From positions 33,555,531-33,619,530 of the forward strand of contig CM026554.1 in NCBI GenBank assembly GCA_015143295.1: 64,000 bases of DNA. Reading direction: 5' to 3'. The DNA comes from Tetracentron sinense. Lineage: Eukaryota > Streptophyta > Magnoliopsida > Trochodendrales > Trochodendraceae. Within the stretch, counting starts at the first letter, position 1, and every line of letters begins with the position of its first letter. The notes below the pieces were generated by a model that saw nothing but the letters and a program-made list of their open reading frames with translations, was not told the DNA's origin and made no database searches. The translations under genes and the position numbers were made by a program. Below, one piece after another: positions 53,756 to 64,000 of this stretch.

Positions 53756-54133
53756 CCACACACCTCTCAAAAAAAAGAGGCGGTGTGGGAGTACTTAAGG
53801 AGGACCCGAACATCGGTAGGCAATGTTGGATTAAAGGCAACACTATTTTGGCACACACACCCCTTGAGATATCTTAGGGAACCTACTTTTTTGCCAATTA
53901 TTCATCAACTCTTCACCGAATTCGCTTGGATTTAGATTGTTCAATCCACACACCTCTCAAAAAAGAAAGGTGGTGTGGAGTACTTAAGGAGGACCCGGAC
54001 ATCGGTAGGTGATGTTGGATTAAAGGCAACACTATTTTGGCACACAAACCCCTTGAAATATCTTTGGGATTCTTCTTTTTCCCCAATTATTCATCAACTC
54101 TTCACCGAATTCGCTTGGATTTAGATTGTTCAA
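53756..54133. repeat. 190-bp tandem duplication
   Basis: Two units (53756-53946 and 53947-54133), about 90% identical, both starting CCACACACCTCTCAAAAAA and ending with TTGGATTTAGATTGTTCAA. Each carries a short inverted pair CACACACC...GGTGTG at its start. Confidence 0.9.
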
Positions 54134-56006
54134 CCTAAGTTCTTCTAAGAGTCATCTGGTAGATGAGTGGAAGACATTTTTTAAAGAAAAATGCAATAAA
54201 GGTTTTTTTTTTTTATATTGTTTTAGATTTTATGCTTAATAGTAGGCCATGAACTTTAAATTTAAGTACATTGTATATTTTTGGCCCATCTATCAATTGG
54301 GCACAAAATTTTGACCAGTTTTTTAAAATTAATGATCTAAATTTTTAAAGCTTATTAGTAGATCAATGTGGTTCAAAAACTAGTATATTGTGTAAGGATA
54401 TGCTTATGGGTATGAGTTATATAGATATGGCTATGGAGGAGGGTACACTATGACATTGACAGTGAAGACTCATTACCCACAGTAACCACCAATGGTATTG
54501 GTTCATCTCAGAGAGTAATTGAGAATGAGTACGACCTTTACGTTCGTGATTACACAACATGTATCATCATCTTATGAGCTGATAGAGTATGAGGAGAATT
54601 AGTATTATCAGCTATCACCCTCCTGATTAGGATAGAGATGGCGACTTTTAGGTTCCACAACTCTGTATATCTATTTGTAGTTCTTGGTGTAGAGTCCATA
54701 GGTAATTGACTAATTGTTCACTATTATTTGAGTCTATATATCAATTTTTATGATTATTAGATGAATGAAACAATGTATAAATGTTATATTAATATTAGAC
54801 TGTCATACATTGTCCTCAGCGTGTATCTTTGCTCCCTTCCAATTGCATCTCGCATGTACATTCATTATTTTTTTTTTTAATCTTAAGTGTGCTTTAATGT
54901 CTATTTTAACATTGCTGAAGTTTCACTGAAATATTTAATTTTTTTTTCCTGATTTTGTCCCAGCTTTTCCTCCAACAACAAAAAATCTGTCATTTCGAAT
55001 ATCTTCATATATCCGTCCTATTTTCAACTTTCAAGCTACGATATATATTGCCCCATTTAAAAATTTGCTTGTCTGTATTGATTGCCGAGAATAGGTGTTC
55101 TAGGCAGAAATTGAGTTTCTGATTTCATAGAATTTTGGTTCTGTGTTTCTAAATTTATTTCTCTCCATGAGTACTCTTTACCGACATTTTTCATACTGTT
55201 GCCATAGTTCCCAAGTTATCAATCAAATGAATGGGAAGGCTTGACAGCCCATATGTGATTTGGTCATTAATCTTCTGTAAACTATCATGAAAAAGTCTAA
55301 GGGGACCCTAACCAAGTCCAAGAGAGAACTTCTGGGAGCTCATGTATTCACATTCTATCCATACGTGGAACTAATTTTATGAGGTGGGTGTACCATTGTC
55401 GGTTTTTATTCTGATGCAAAGGAGGTCTTGTAAGAAAGTGGAAGGATGGTGAATTGCTACTGTTTTTCCTTTCCTGAAAAAAATAAAAAGTATGAGTATA
55501 TCAGGTTCCCGAAGATCTGGGAGACTTGATCAGTTAGTATTAACTATTAAGATTCTTCTACAAAAGTTTGTTTCTAACTATCTATTATTTTCTGTGGGGG
55601 GTGGGAGGGTAGGGGGGGTGCAGTATTTGAAATGGATGATCTTGGCCTAGGAAATTTATAAAAGTGTAATGGAGTAATAATCAAATAAATATGTTCAGTT
55701 TTCACCAACAAATGGAATTGAATGGAAGGATTAAAGGCCACTCTTGTTGGCCAAGTGGGCAAGCACTAAAAGTCTAAAACTAATAATAGCAGTAATTATG
55801 ATTCATTTGCGTCCCTTATGACTTTGATGTGCCTGTATGTTTTTATTAGTTTCCATATGGTTCAATAGAGTTGCCTGCATAAAGTGACTTGTAATATTAT
55901 CTACTTAAAATCCTAATGACTGGGTAGGAGCTTTGGAGACTTGATCAGCTACTATTTCAGCATTTCTAGAAAGTTTGATCGGTACTCAATATATATATAA
56001 ACAGAA
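54134..56006. other. Long non-coding stretch
   Basis: No gene seen. G-rich run at 55597-55620 (GGGGGGTGGGAGGGTAGGGGGG). A phrase GGAGACTTGATCAG occurs twice (about 55519 and 55936). Confidence 0.45.
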
Positions 56007-56635
56007 AATCTTTTTTGATCGACAAACAGAAAAACTTACACAACTAAAATTACTACAAGGAGATTACATGCATGTAAACTCGAAGTGCTAGGAAACTAAG
56101 ATAGCAACAAGTTAATGTACTAATACTCTCCCTTGGAATGCTAGGAACCCAAGATATCCCCCAACAACCCCTCCGCGGTCTCTGTCGATTGCTTGACCGA
56201 ACTCCAGTTCATGACAAGTTGTCTAATCTGAGCACATATACGAGATGGAGGGAAGTTGAATCCTCGAACACTCTCTTATTCCTTTCTTGGACCATGCTAT
56301 AGCCCCCGGTAGTAGTAACCACACTGACTCCCTAGCACCATCCACCCCGGCCCAAGTCCAACAAGATAAAACGTCATGAAAGGAAGAAGGAAAGGCCCAC
56401 GCCATTCCTACTTTAGAGAGGAAAAACCCCCAAATACCTTGCACCGTGGAGCAATGCAAGAGCAAATGGTCCACTGTCTCTTCCTCCCGCTTGCACATAA
56501 AACAATGGCTTGCTATCGCCTATCTGCCAACCTCTAGATTTCAAGTGATCACAGGTGAGTATTTTATCTAAAGCTACAGTCCATAGGAAGGAAGATACCT
56601 TGGAGGGAATGCCAAGATTCCACACTATCTTGTAT

Positions 56636-56776
56636 GGAAAGGAGATAGAAGGGGCGAGGGATAACAATTGAATCACTGATCTGGAAAGGAGACAGAAGGG
56701 GCGAGGGATAACGATTGAACCACTGATTTGGAAAGGAGACAGAAGGGGCGAGGGAAAGCGATTGAACCACTGATCT
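56636..56776. repeat. 47-bp tandem triplication in the LINE ORF
   Basis: Three units of GGAAAGGAGAYAGAAGGGGC...GATTGAAYCACTGATCT start at 56636, 56683 and 56730. As 47 is not a multiple of 3, each added unit shifts the reading frame. Confidence 0.95.
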
Positions 56777-56846
56777 TACTGAGAACCGACCAGCATGACC
56801 TTTAGGCCAAATCCTACGATCCATATTTTGCAAACTCGAAGAAGTA

Positions 56847-56854
56847 GCTTTAAG
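56847..56854. repeat. hAT target-site duplication, left
   Basis: GCTTTAAG; the identical copy is at 61773-61780. Confidence 0.9.
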
Positions 56855-57899
56855 CATTGTCACAAAGTTCGCGAACTATTCGGTTGGGAGGGTCGGGCGA
56901 TCGGTTCGGCAGTTATTTCTAGAACCCGCGATCAGTTCAGCGGGTTTTGAACAATTCGCAAACTATTCGCGACCCGCCAAACAGATCGCGGGTTCGGGTA
57001 TTATTCGTTTGCAATTTTTTTCATATAAAACTCATTCGAAGGCAATGGTTTAGGGCACAAAACGACCCCACACCACTCTGTTCTCGGCTCCACCAAACCC
57101 CATACCCCATTGTTCATCTCAAGTTGCTAGCTCTCCGGCGAACAGTCACTCTGGCGAACAACCCTTCTCTCTCTCTCTCTCTCTCTCATGCCTTCTCTTT
57201 GTCCCTCTCTCTCTATGCAAAAACCATAAATTTTAGTAATATTTTTTTTCATTGTTTTTTTCTTGATAAATTGATGAAGCAATCCTCATCTTTTTCATGA
57301 AAAAGATGAACCAGAAATTGTCTTTGAAGCAATCCTAATAAGATGAAGCAATCCTCATCTTTTTCATTGTTTTTTTTTTCCTGATAATGAAATCGCCAAA
57401 ACCGATACGAAATGGGCGATATGTATAGATATCGGTAGACCCCTATACGATATTTTAACTGATACAGAACGAGCGATACGTATCATTTATTAGTTATTTA
57501 TATTTTACTTCATTGTGTAATTGTAATTGTGTATGTTACTTTTCTTTGAGTTGTTTCCCATGACTTTATATTTGGTAAATTTGGTTTCTATAAGTTATTT
57601 GATTTTTTTAAAATTTAATTTAAATCATTTATAAAAAGAAGGAATTATATGTATCGTTTGAAACCGTTACCGAAACCGATACGTATAGGTTTTGATTGGA
57701 CCTGATACACCCCCCGAAACCCTTTTTTAATCCTTGATCAGTGTATGCTGAGTTGAAAGTTGAAACCCCTCTCATTTGCAGACTCTCAAGTCATTGCAAT
57801 TTACCAAACCTGCTGTGACTGTGAGTTCACCTGAACCTGACATTACAATAAGGTAGTTAATAACAGTAGTTAACTAGTTATTAAAAAAAATTTAAAAGA

Positions 57900-58255
57900 T
57901 GGTAAATATTGATTGCTAATGGCAGAATTGATTATGTTTATGTCATACTCATTTGCTAATTACTGATTGCTTTAGTAGTCTTTACTAATTATTGAATTGC
58001 TTTTGCTAATTGCTGAATTGTTATGATTTAGTAATATTTACTACTAATTACTGAATTGCTTTTGCTAATTGCTTTGTTAATGTTTAGTACCAATTACTGA
58101 TATGCTTTTGCTAATTGCTGAATTGTTATGCTCTAGTAGTCTAGTCATAAGTCATAACTCATAGGCTAATTGCTGATTGCTGAATTGCTAATTGCCGAAT
58201 TGCTAATTGCTATTTGCTAATTAGTATGCTTAGTACTACTAATTGTTGAATTACA
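57900..58255. repeat. GCTAATTGCTGAATTG repeat tract
   Basis: About fifteen irregular copies of TGCTAATTGCTGAATTG and shorter variants in an upstream intron or leader of the transposase. Confidence 0.7.
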
Positions 58256-59211
58256 TATGTAAAATGAATTGCTTGTTCTTTAGGAATTAGGATCAGACTA
58301 TCAGTGCCTTGAAAATAGTAATTATAAAAGATGTCAAGACAGAAGGATCCATTGTGGGAGTATGTTACGGTAGTATCTTCGTCGAAGCTTCGCTGCAACT
58401 TCTATCAAGAAGTGTTTACGGGTACTATCACAAGATTGAAGTGTCATCTTTCTAAGATGAGCAATAGAGATGTGAAGCTATGCCCTTTTTTGCCTTACCA
58501 CGTTTGGGAAATGACAGAAAAGACTGGTTGAGTTCGAGAATAGTAAAAAGCAGAAGGTATCTGTTGGTGGGAGTTCTCAAGGGTCCGTTACTAGCACAGT
58601 TATTGGTGGTACAGGAGGAGGAGGTCATGTGGAAGGGTTTGGGCCCTCTGGGGCTCAAGACGCTCAACCAAAGATCAATGTAATGATGAAGAAGGAGAAA
58701 GAGATTACAGATATACAGTTGGTGACAACTATGGTTGCAAACAATCTGTCATTCTTTTTGTTAAGGTCGCAAGAATTTAAAGATGCTCTAACATGTGTTG
58801 CAAACCACAAGCTAGGGTATGTTCCTCCTAGTAGTGAAATAGCTAGAGTGAAGATATTGGCGACCTTGAAGGATCAAGCAGAAGGATACATTAAAGAGAT
58901 TAAAGCATCTTGGGTTATATCGGAGTGCACGGTTATGTCTAATTGTTGGACGGATGGGAGGAAGAGGTCATATGTAAATTTGTTGGTGGCGAGCCCTAAT
59001 GGGACAATTTTCTGGAAGAATGAATGCACAATAGGGAAGAATAAAGATGCAACATATATTGCATCTGGAATTGAAGAAATAGGCCCTCAAAATGTTGTGC
59101 AATTCATTTCAAACAATGCTTCCAATTATAGTGCTACAGGGATCATTATTGAAGATAGGTTACAAATATCTTCAAGACATCTTGTGCAGCTCACTGCTTA
59201 GATCTCATCCT

Positions 59212-59219
59212 AGAAGAAA
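59212..59219. repeat. MITE target-site duplication, left
   Basis: AGAAGAAA; the identical copy is at 60189-60196, inside the transposase frame. Confidence 0.9.
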
Positions 59220-60188
59220 CATGGTTCAAAATATCGGTATCGGTTGCTGTATCGGTAAGTCCAAAACAGGATGCGTATCGACATATCGGACCGTATCGAA
59301 TGGATATGGTGGAAAAAATCAGGGTACGCTAAGAAATGCTTGGATACGCAATGAAAAACTTGGATACCTTGCACAAAATTTATTTTAATGCAAATATAAG
59401 GTCTCCAATTATGTTTATAACCATACATATGAGAGTTGAGAATTTTATAACTTAAAAAAGGTGTGTATGCTGTGCTGATAAGAAGACATGAAAATACAAA
59501 CCATGGTCACTTAGCTAAGTATAAGAAAAACAATTTAGATATTAAAACCTTACATTCAATTAATTAAATAAGAATGTATTGAATTACAACCATAAATTTT
59601 AAGCTTAATGTAAGTCTTTTTATGTTGAATTGTTACACTTAGTTGACTTTTTGAACCTATAGATGAAAATATTTTTTAAGACTAAAGTATGAGACTTTTT
59701 TTACCAAACTTTTGAGTTTTGATATACTAAAGTTAATGAAATTTTGATATTTGAGAAATACCTTATCATTTGAAAGTTGAAATTTTGACCAAGTCCCTAA
59801 AAGGTGCTAAAAAGAGGGTTTTGTTCTTAAACTAAAAGTTGACTTTTTATTATTCATGAATTTAAATCAAGATAATTCTTATTGGATACAAATGGGGGGA
59901 TAACCTTATTTGCATATTAATATCTTAAGTAAATGAAAATAATATTAATTTTAAATCATTTACTTAAATAATATTTTATATAAATAAGTTGTGCGTATCA
60001 AGTCTGTGTTGTGAATCCTAGTGTAGATTGAAGGAGAGAAAAAAAATTATTGAAAAATCCCTAATATCAAGCATGCATTGGTCTGATACGGAGGAGCTTT
60101 TTTTCCAATGTACCAGTGTATCGGGTAGCTCTAAAAGGGATACGTATCGGCCCGTATTGGTCGATACATATCGATATTTTAAACCATG
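59220..60188. mobile_element. hAT MITE, 969 bp, inside the transposase pseudogene
   Basis: Ends CATGGTTCAAAATATCGGTATC and, reversed, CATGGTTTAAAATATCGATATG. The 8-bp duplication AGAAGAAA is perfect. Subterminal ATACGTATCGG/CCGATACGTAT motifs flank an AT-rich core. It shares termini with the elements at 52590 and 53493. Non-coding. Confidence 0.9.
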
Positions 60189-61772
60189 AGAAGAAATTGA
60201 TGAGCTTGCCTATGTGAAGTCAATTTTGGAAAGTGGTAGGATGATTGTGAAGTTTGTTTACAAGTTTCAGTATGTCTTGGATTTGATGAGGGTACATAGA
60301 CAAGGAAAGGAGCTCAAAAGGCTTGATGCAACGAGATTTGCTACACAATTTTTGTGTTTGCAATCTATTATTAAAGAGGAATAAGCCTTGAGGTATATGA
60401 TTGTTTCATCTGAATGGAGTGCTCTACCTCAAAGTTAGACATATGAAGAGTTATTATTTTCAACTACAATACAAGAGAATCTGTTTTGGGAGAGTGGAAG
60501 AGAGATTATCCAAATGGTTGAACCTCTTGTTAGGGTTCTACGAATGGCAGATGGTGATGGCTCCACCATGAGATACCTCTATGAAAGTATGGATAGGGTA
60601 GAAGAGGCAATAAAAGAACTTTATCAAGGTGCCACAGAGAAATATATGCCTCTTTGTAATATTATTAAAAAGTGAAACAACACCTTACACAATCCTTTAC
60701 ATGCAGTTGCTGCTTATCTTAATCCCTACTTTTTTTTTTACGAATCTTGTAAGTATGGATATAGAAGTGAAAACGGGGGTTGAGAAGGTCATTGATGAGA
60801 TGATCTTTTAGGATAATGATAAATTTACTCTTGGGAAAGAGCGAAGACTTTACTATCAAAAAAACTTTTCCATCTTTACTAGAATGACAGTTGCCAACCT
60901 TGAGGATGATACACATCCAAGTAAGTACATTAAATTTGATTAAATTTTAAGTTTTTAAGACATTTGATTAGATTTTTAAATTTATAGTTAGCAAATTAAT
61001 TTATTGTATATGTACATTTGTATTTAGGACTTTGGTGGGACATGTGGGGATGCAATGTTCCAATTCTTAACAAGTTGGCAATTAAATTGCATAGCCAACC
61101 ATGTAGCGCTTCAGCATGTGAAAGAAATTGGAGTGCTTTCGAGGTTGCACACACAAAGAAGAGGAATAGATTGGAATAAAAAAAAGTGCATGACTTGGTG
61201 TTCATCCGATTCAGATCCAATCATGATTAAGAAGATCTTGGCATTCCCAAGTGTACCTACAGTTGAAGGGGAAAATGACCTTGAAGTTGAAGGTGAAGGT
61301 GGAGGTGGTGGGTGCTTTTCTAGTGAATCATCAGAGAAAGAAGATGAACACCTTGATGATGATGTTGTATTTGACTAGTTAATAAATCGAACTCCCCGAG
61401 TGAATGTGGAGTGATTTATTGTAATACTTTTTGTTGGAAGATGAATGGTGACTTTTATGTTTTATGGTTGATATTTTGTCTTGAGAGTGATTTTTTTGTT
61501 ATACTTTTTGTTGAAATGTCTTTATGAATGAATATGAATTCAATGTTAGAGCTTTGAAGTTTGAAAATTTCCAATTGAAATGATGTTATGAACTTTATTG
61601 TTGATTATATAGTAGTTATTATGCAAGTTAGCTATTTATGAATTTAAAAAGATTAGTTGGTATCATGTTTCTATTTTTTTTAATTATTAATTATATTTCC
61701 CAAAACTTATCCCGAATTTTTCTGAATTTAAAACCCGCCGAATAATTCCCAAACCCGAACTTTGTTATTATG

Positions 61773-61875
61773 GCTTTAAGGCACCCTAGAAGACAACACA
61801 AATCCTCAATTTCCCAATCGTTAAGGTCTCTCCTTAATTTAGGACACCAAAAATCCTCACCCACACAATTCCCAA
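61773..61875 (-). pseudogene. LINE fragment, 5' part of the split copy
   Basis: On the minus strand it reads FWCPKLRRDLNDWEIEDLC, the segment directly upstream of that at 56854. It ends near 61875, where the LINE is truncated. Confidence 0.75.
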
Positions 61876-63465
61876 TAGTCTGTTAGTTATTATTATTATT
61901 TTTTTTTGGGTGGGGGTGGAGGATGGTATGAAGATCATGGCTTATGAAATATGTAAGATATATAATAGAGTCACTATTTGAGAAATATGATCTGTTTTCA
62001 CCTATAAAAGGATGTTGAATACAAGGATTTATGAGAACCTTTAAGTGTCCAAGTGAGAAAGCATATGACAATTTTTCATAATGTTTGTATGAAGTCTGGT
62101 TCTGTATGATACAAAAGAGTTGTTTTCAGCAAATGACTTGTATCGTTACGAACTTGAAACTGTAATGATTGGACTGCATCTTTGATTTAAGGTTAAGTGA
62201 CTGACTATTGGGAGAAATGTCTGGACAATGTAATGGACAGAGAAAGGGGAGGGAAAAATAATGCCAAGAGGGGATTCAAAGTTAAGTTTTCATAGTTGAT
62301 ATAAACAAAAAGGTATTTGGACGTTTAGAAACTCTGTTGATAGGCTCACATTGCTGGAGCTGAGTGCATTCCGGGAAGAAAACAGCATGTTTATTGTAAG
62401 TGGAGAGATATAGAGGGTAAGGTAGATACATTCTTAAAGATATACTACTTTTTCTTGGTTGATTTTGGGTTGAATTGGTGATATTGAGGTCTGAGAGGAA
62501 GGATTTAAGAACTAAACATGTAGTTTTGACAGTGCAATTTTATGACCAGTGCTGATCATTGAGAATTTCATCTTTGGACCAAAATCAAGCAAGAAGTGGA
62601 ATACCATGAAGAGTCCCAAGGTTTTGACTAAAATTAGAAATTGCAAGAAGTGAAGGTTTGAGAGAAGCAAGTAGGAGCCTTCCACTAAGTGAAGCTTCTG
62701 ATTTCAGGTTTTATCTTATTTTAGTTTCGGTAAATGCAATTCTATTAAAATAGAAAAACAATTAAAAGAGGAGGTTCATCAAAGAGTGAAACAACAAACT
62801 AATCGAAGTAAACGCAAAGATCTACCAAGATGACTGTACTCCTAACCGATGCGGAGAAAGGAACCCCATTGGCCATATCACAATCCTCAATCTTTCTGGC
62901 GTCAGTTGTTTGGCACTGGTAGCCATCCTAGCTATTATATTCCTTTTGAAGAATGAAATGAGACTGACATGTCTTCTACTTCTGCCTTTTGTGATTAGCT
63001 TATTTAAACAACTTGGATCTTCTTGGGAGGGGTTTATAGTTTGCTAAATGCAAAAATACCTTGTCTTTGTCGTCGGTGAACTCTGTTGTTATCAAGGTAT
63101 TAAACTTCGGTTTCAGTCGGTCGCTAAAGAAGTTGACTCAATTCGTGGAAGTTTAAGGAAGTTATGTAAAAATTAAAGAAGTCTAGGAAACTTTAAGGAA
63201 ATATGAGAAATTTAGGTTGAAACTTCAGAGATTCAATATTTAAGCATAAATACTCATCTAGAATTCATTATATTACTGGATGCAAGCATGTATAGTATCA
63301 AATGTGAGAATCATGTTAAGTGACATGCGTTGTTCGTTTGTCTGTGTGCTGTGCTGTAATTTCTTATTAATATTTCTCTATATTTTCTAATTTTTTTTAA
63401 TTAACTACATTTTAATCTCCTTGTCAAGTGAAGGTGATATATAAAGTTATTTTCTTCATTTTTTA
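61876..63465. other. Non-coding; LINE 3' UTR-like part
   Basis: No gene. Reversed, 62720-62900 resembles the 3' UTR and tail of L1-type LINEs (AATTGCATTTACCGAAA, cf. 13098 and 33171), but no target duplication was found. Around 63090-63125 one half of a GGTATTAAACTTCGGTTTCAG MITE rim may be present. Confidence 0.4.
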
Positions 63466-63945
63466 ATGGTTAAGATTCATTAACCCTTAGGGTTAAAGCA
63501 TCTAACCTTGGTTTTTAGGAAATTTTTTAAAAACAAAATTAACCACATGGGTTAATATTTGTTAACCAAAGTTGAAGGGAAATTAAAGGGGCTTTGTAAG
63601 GTTATGAAATATCTTAAAGGCATCCTTTAACTGTGGTTAAGATTCACTAACCCTTAGGATTAAAGCATCTAACCTTGATTTTTAGAAATTTTTTTAAAAA
63701 GCTGACTACAAGGGTTAGAACTTGTTAACCATAATTCAAGGGCAGTTAAAGGGGCTTTTGTGAGGTTATGAAATATCTTAAGGGCATCTTTTAACCGTGG
63801 TTAAGATTCACTAACCCTTAGGTTATAGCATTTAGCCTTAATTTTTTTTAAAAAATTAATCACGAGTTAAAACTTATTAACCATAGTTCAATTCCAGTTA
63901 AAAGGGGCTTTGTGAGGTTACAAAATATCCTAAGGGCATAATAGT
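63466..63945. repeat. Three tandem units of about 162 bp
   Basis: Units start about 63466, 63627 and 63790. Each contains GGTTAAGATTCAYTAACCCTTAGG, a CATCTAACCTTGGTTTTTAG-like phrase, GTTAACCA and AAAGGGGCTTTGTRAGGTTA. The first two phrases are also the interior of foldback elements A to E. A fourth, partial unit may run to about 63980. Confidence 0.85.
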
Positions 63946-64000
63946 CATTTTACGAATAGTATTAAACCAATGTCCACCATAACTTAGGACTAAGGTTCTA

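Larger units (their letters stand above)
56007..56854 (-). pseudogene. LINE zf-RVT fragment, minus strand, 3' part
   Basis: Minus-strand frames read, from 56863 down: TSSSLQNMDRRIWPKGHAG and RFSVRSVVQSLSLAPS; then IVWNLGIPSKVSSFLWTVAL and DKILTCDHLKSRGWQ; then MCKREEETVDHLLLHCST, GIWGFFL, GAIAW. This is the same zf-RVT region as at 49690. The 3' tail (reversed GTCGATCAAAAAAG at about 56007-56020) ends the element. Two frameshifts come from a 47-bp triplication. The 5' continuation lies at 61773-61875, beyond the inserted hAT transposon. Confidence 0.85.
58331..61379 (+). pseudogene. hAT transposase (BED, DUF659, hAT dimerization), interrupted
   Basis: 58331-58531 is a BED zinc finger: DPLWEYV, LRCNFYQEVFTG, ITRLKCHLS. 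The second Cys of the usual CxxC is Tyr, so zinc binding is probably lost. An extra base near 58526 shifts the frame. About 58530-59211 is a Gly-rich linker, then DUF659 (WVISECTVMSNCWTDGRKR, NVVQFISNNASNY), running into a broken HCLDLIL.E motif. A 969-bp MITE (59220-60188) follows. 60197-60919 has EELAYVKSIL-type sequence, GKELKRLDATRFATQF, and stops at 60382 and 60436. An intron with GT...AG lies at 60920-61027. 61028-61379 is the dimerization domain (WWDMWG, LHSQPCSASACERNWSAFE, THKKRNRL in part). The catalytic role would be cut-and-paste transposition; it is now inactive. Confidence 0.85.
56855..61772 (+). mobile_element. hAT transposon, 4.9 kb, inserted in a LINE
   Basis: It is flanked by GCTTTAAG on both sides. 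Ends CATTGTCACAAAGTTCG and, reversed, CATAATAACAAAGTTCG. Both rims carry AACCCGC/GCGGGTT and TATTCGG/AATTCGC subterminal repeats (56870-57010 and 61690-61765). It encodes one transposase, now broken. The LINE it sits in reads across the borders: WCPKLRRDLNDWEIED on the far side (61780-61860, minus strand) joins TSSSLQNMDRR on the near side. Inside are also a CT microsatellite (57166-57187), a second MITE-like fragment with CGATACGTAT motifs (57375-57735) and a MITE at 59220. Confidence 0.9.

Noticed and set aside
1-64000. An undescribed multi-gene system (defence, biosynthetic cluster)
   Set aside because: Apart from two unrelated single genes, all coding traces belong to retroelement, LINE, hAT or GH35 pseudogene families; no set of co-located intact genes exists here.

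Overview
The window is nuclear DNA from a flowering plant. It is AT-rich and has spliceosomal introns, plant transposon families (Ty3/gypsy Tat and LTRs resembling Tekay/Del, L1-type LINEs, hAT, CACTA, MITEs, SINEs) and pieces of plant-type genes. Species cannot be fixed from sequence alone. Only two genes look intact: a two-exon small cupin gene (34786-35214) and a single-exon membrane protein with GDS...DxxH motifs of the PC-esterase/CAS1 type (47599-48690). Nearly everything else is mobile-element debris of several ages, much of it nested.

Layout. 690-11265: two head-to-tail copies of a segment carrying broken exons of a plant beta-galactosidase (GH35), separated by the 3' end of a Tat element (RNase H, antisense ORF, LTR). 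11280-16130: a foldback MITE, a 2.36-kb solo LTR with target-site duplication, and a Tat antisense-ORF unit. 16236-25230: a large decayed Tat element on the + strand (RT, RNase H, second RNase H, integrase, long repeat-rich 3' region, PPT, and an approximately 2.8-kb 3' LTR with a hAT-type MITE inside). 25231-33600: LTR and integrase fragments, a CACTA terminus, another Tat LTR, an RT fragment, a 1.6-kb hAT-like element and a LINE remnant.

33829-37923: five related foldback elements, two of them bracketing the cupin gene, plus two copies of another MITE. 38271-41310: a hAT-type element split by a 2.24-kb solo LTR; both insertions keep perfect target-site duplications. 42818-47190: one SINE and one SINE-like sequence. 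47599-48690: the PC-esterase-like gene. 49690-50590: LINE 3' end. 52590-54133: two hAT MITEs and a 190-bp tandem duplication. 56007-61875: a minus-strand LINE split by a 4.9-kb hAT transposon, whose transposase pseudogene is itself split by a 969-bp MITE. 63466-63945: three tandem 162-bp units whose core matches the interior of the foldback family.

I found no cellular operon-like or defence-like system. The most unusual signals are the different palindrome arrays at the same place upstream of the TATA box in three diverged LTRs, the insertion histories that can be read base by base, and the foldback family around the cupin gene.
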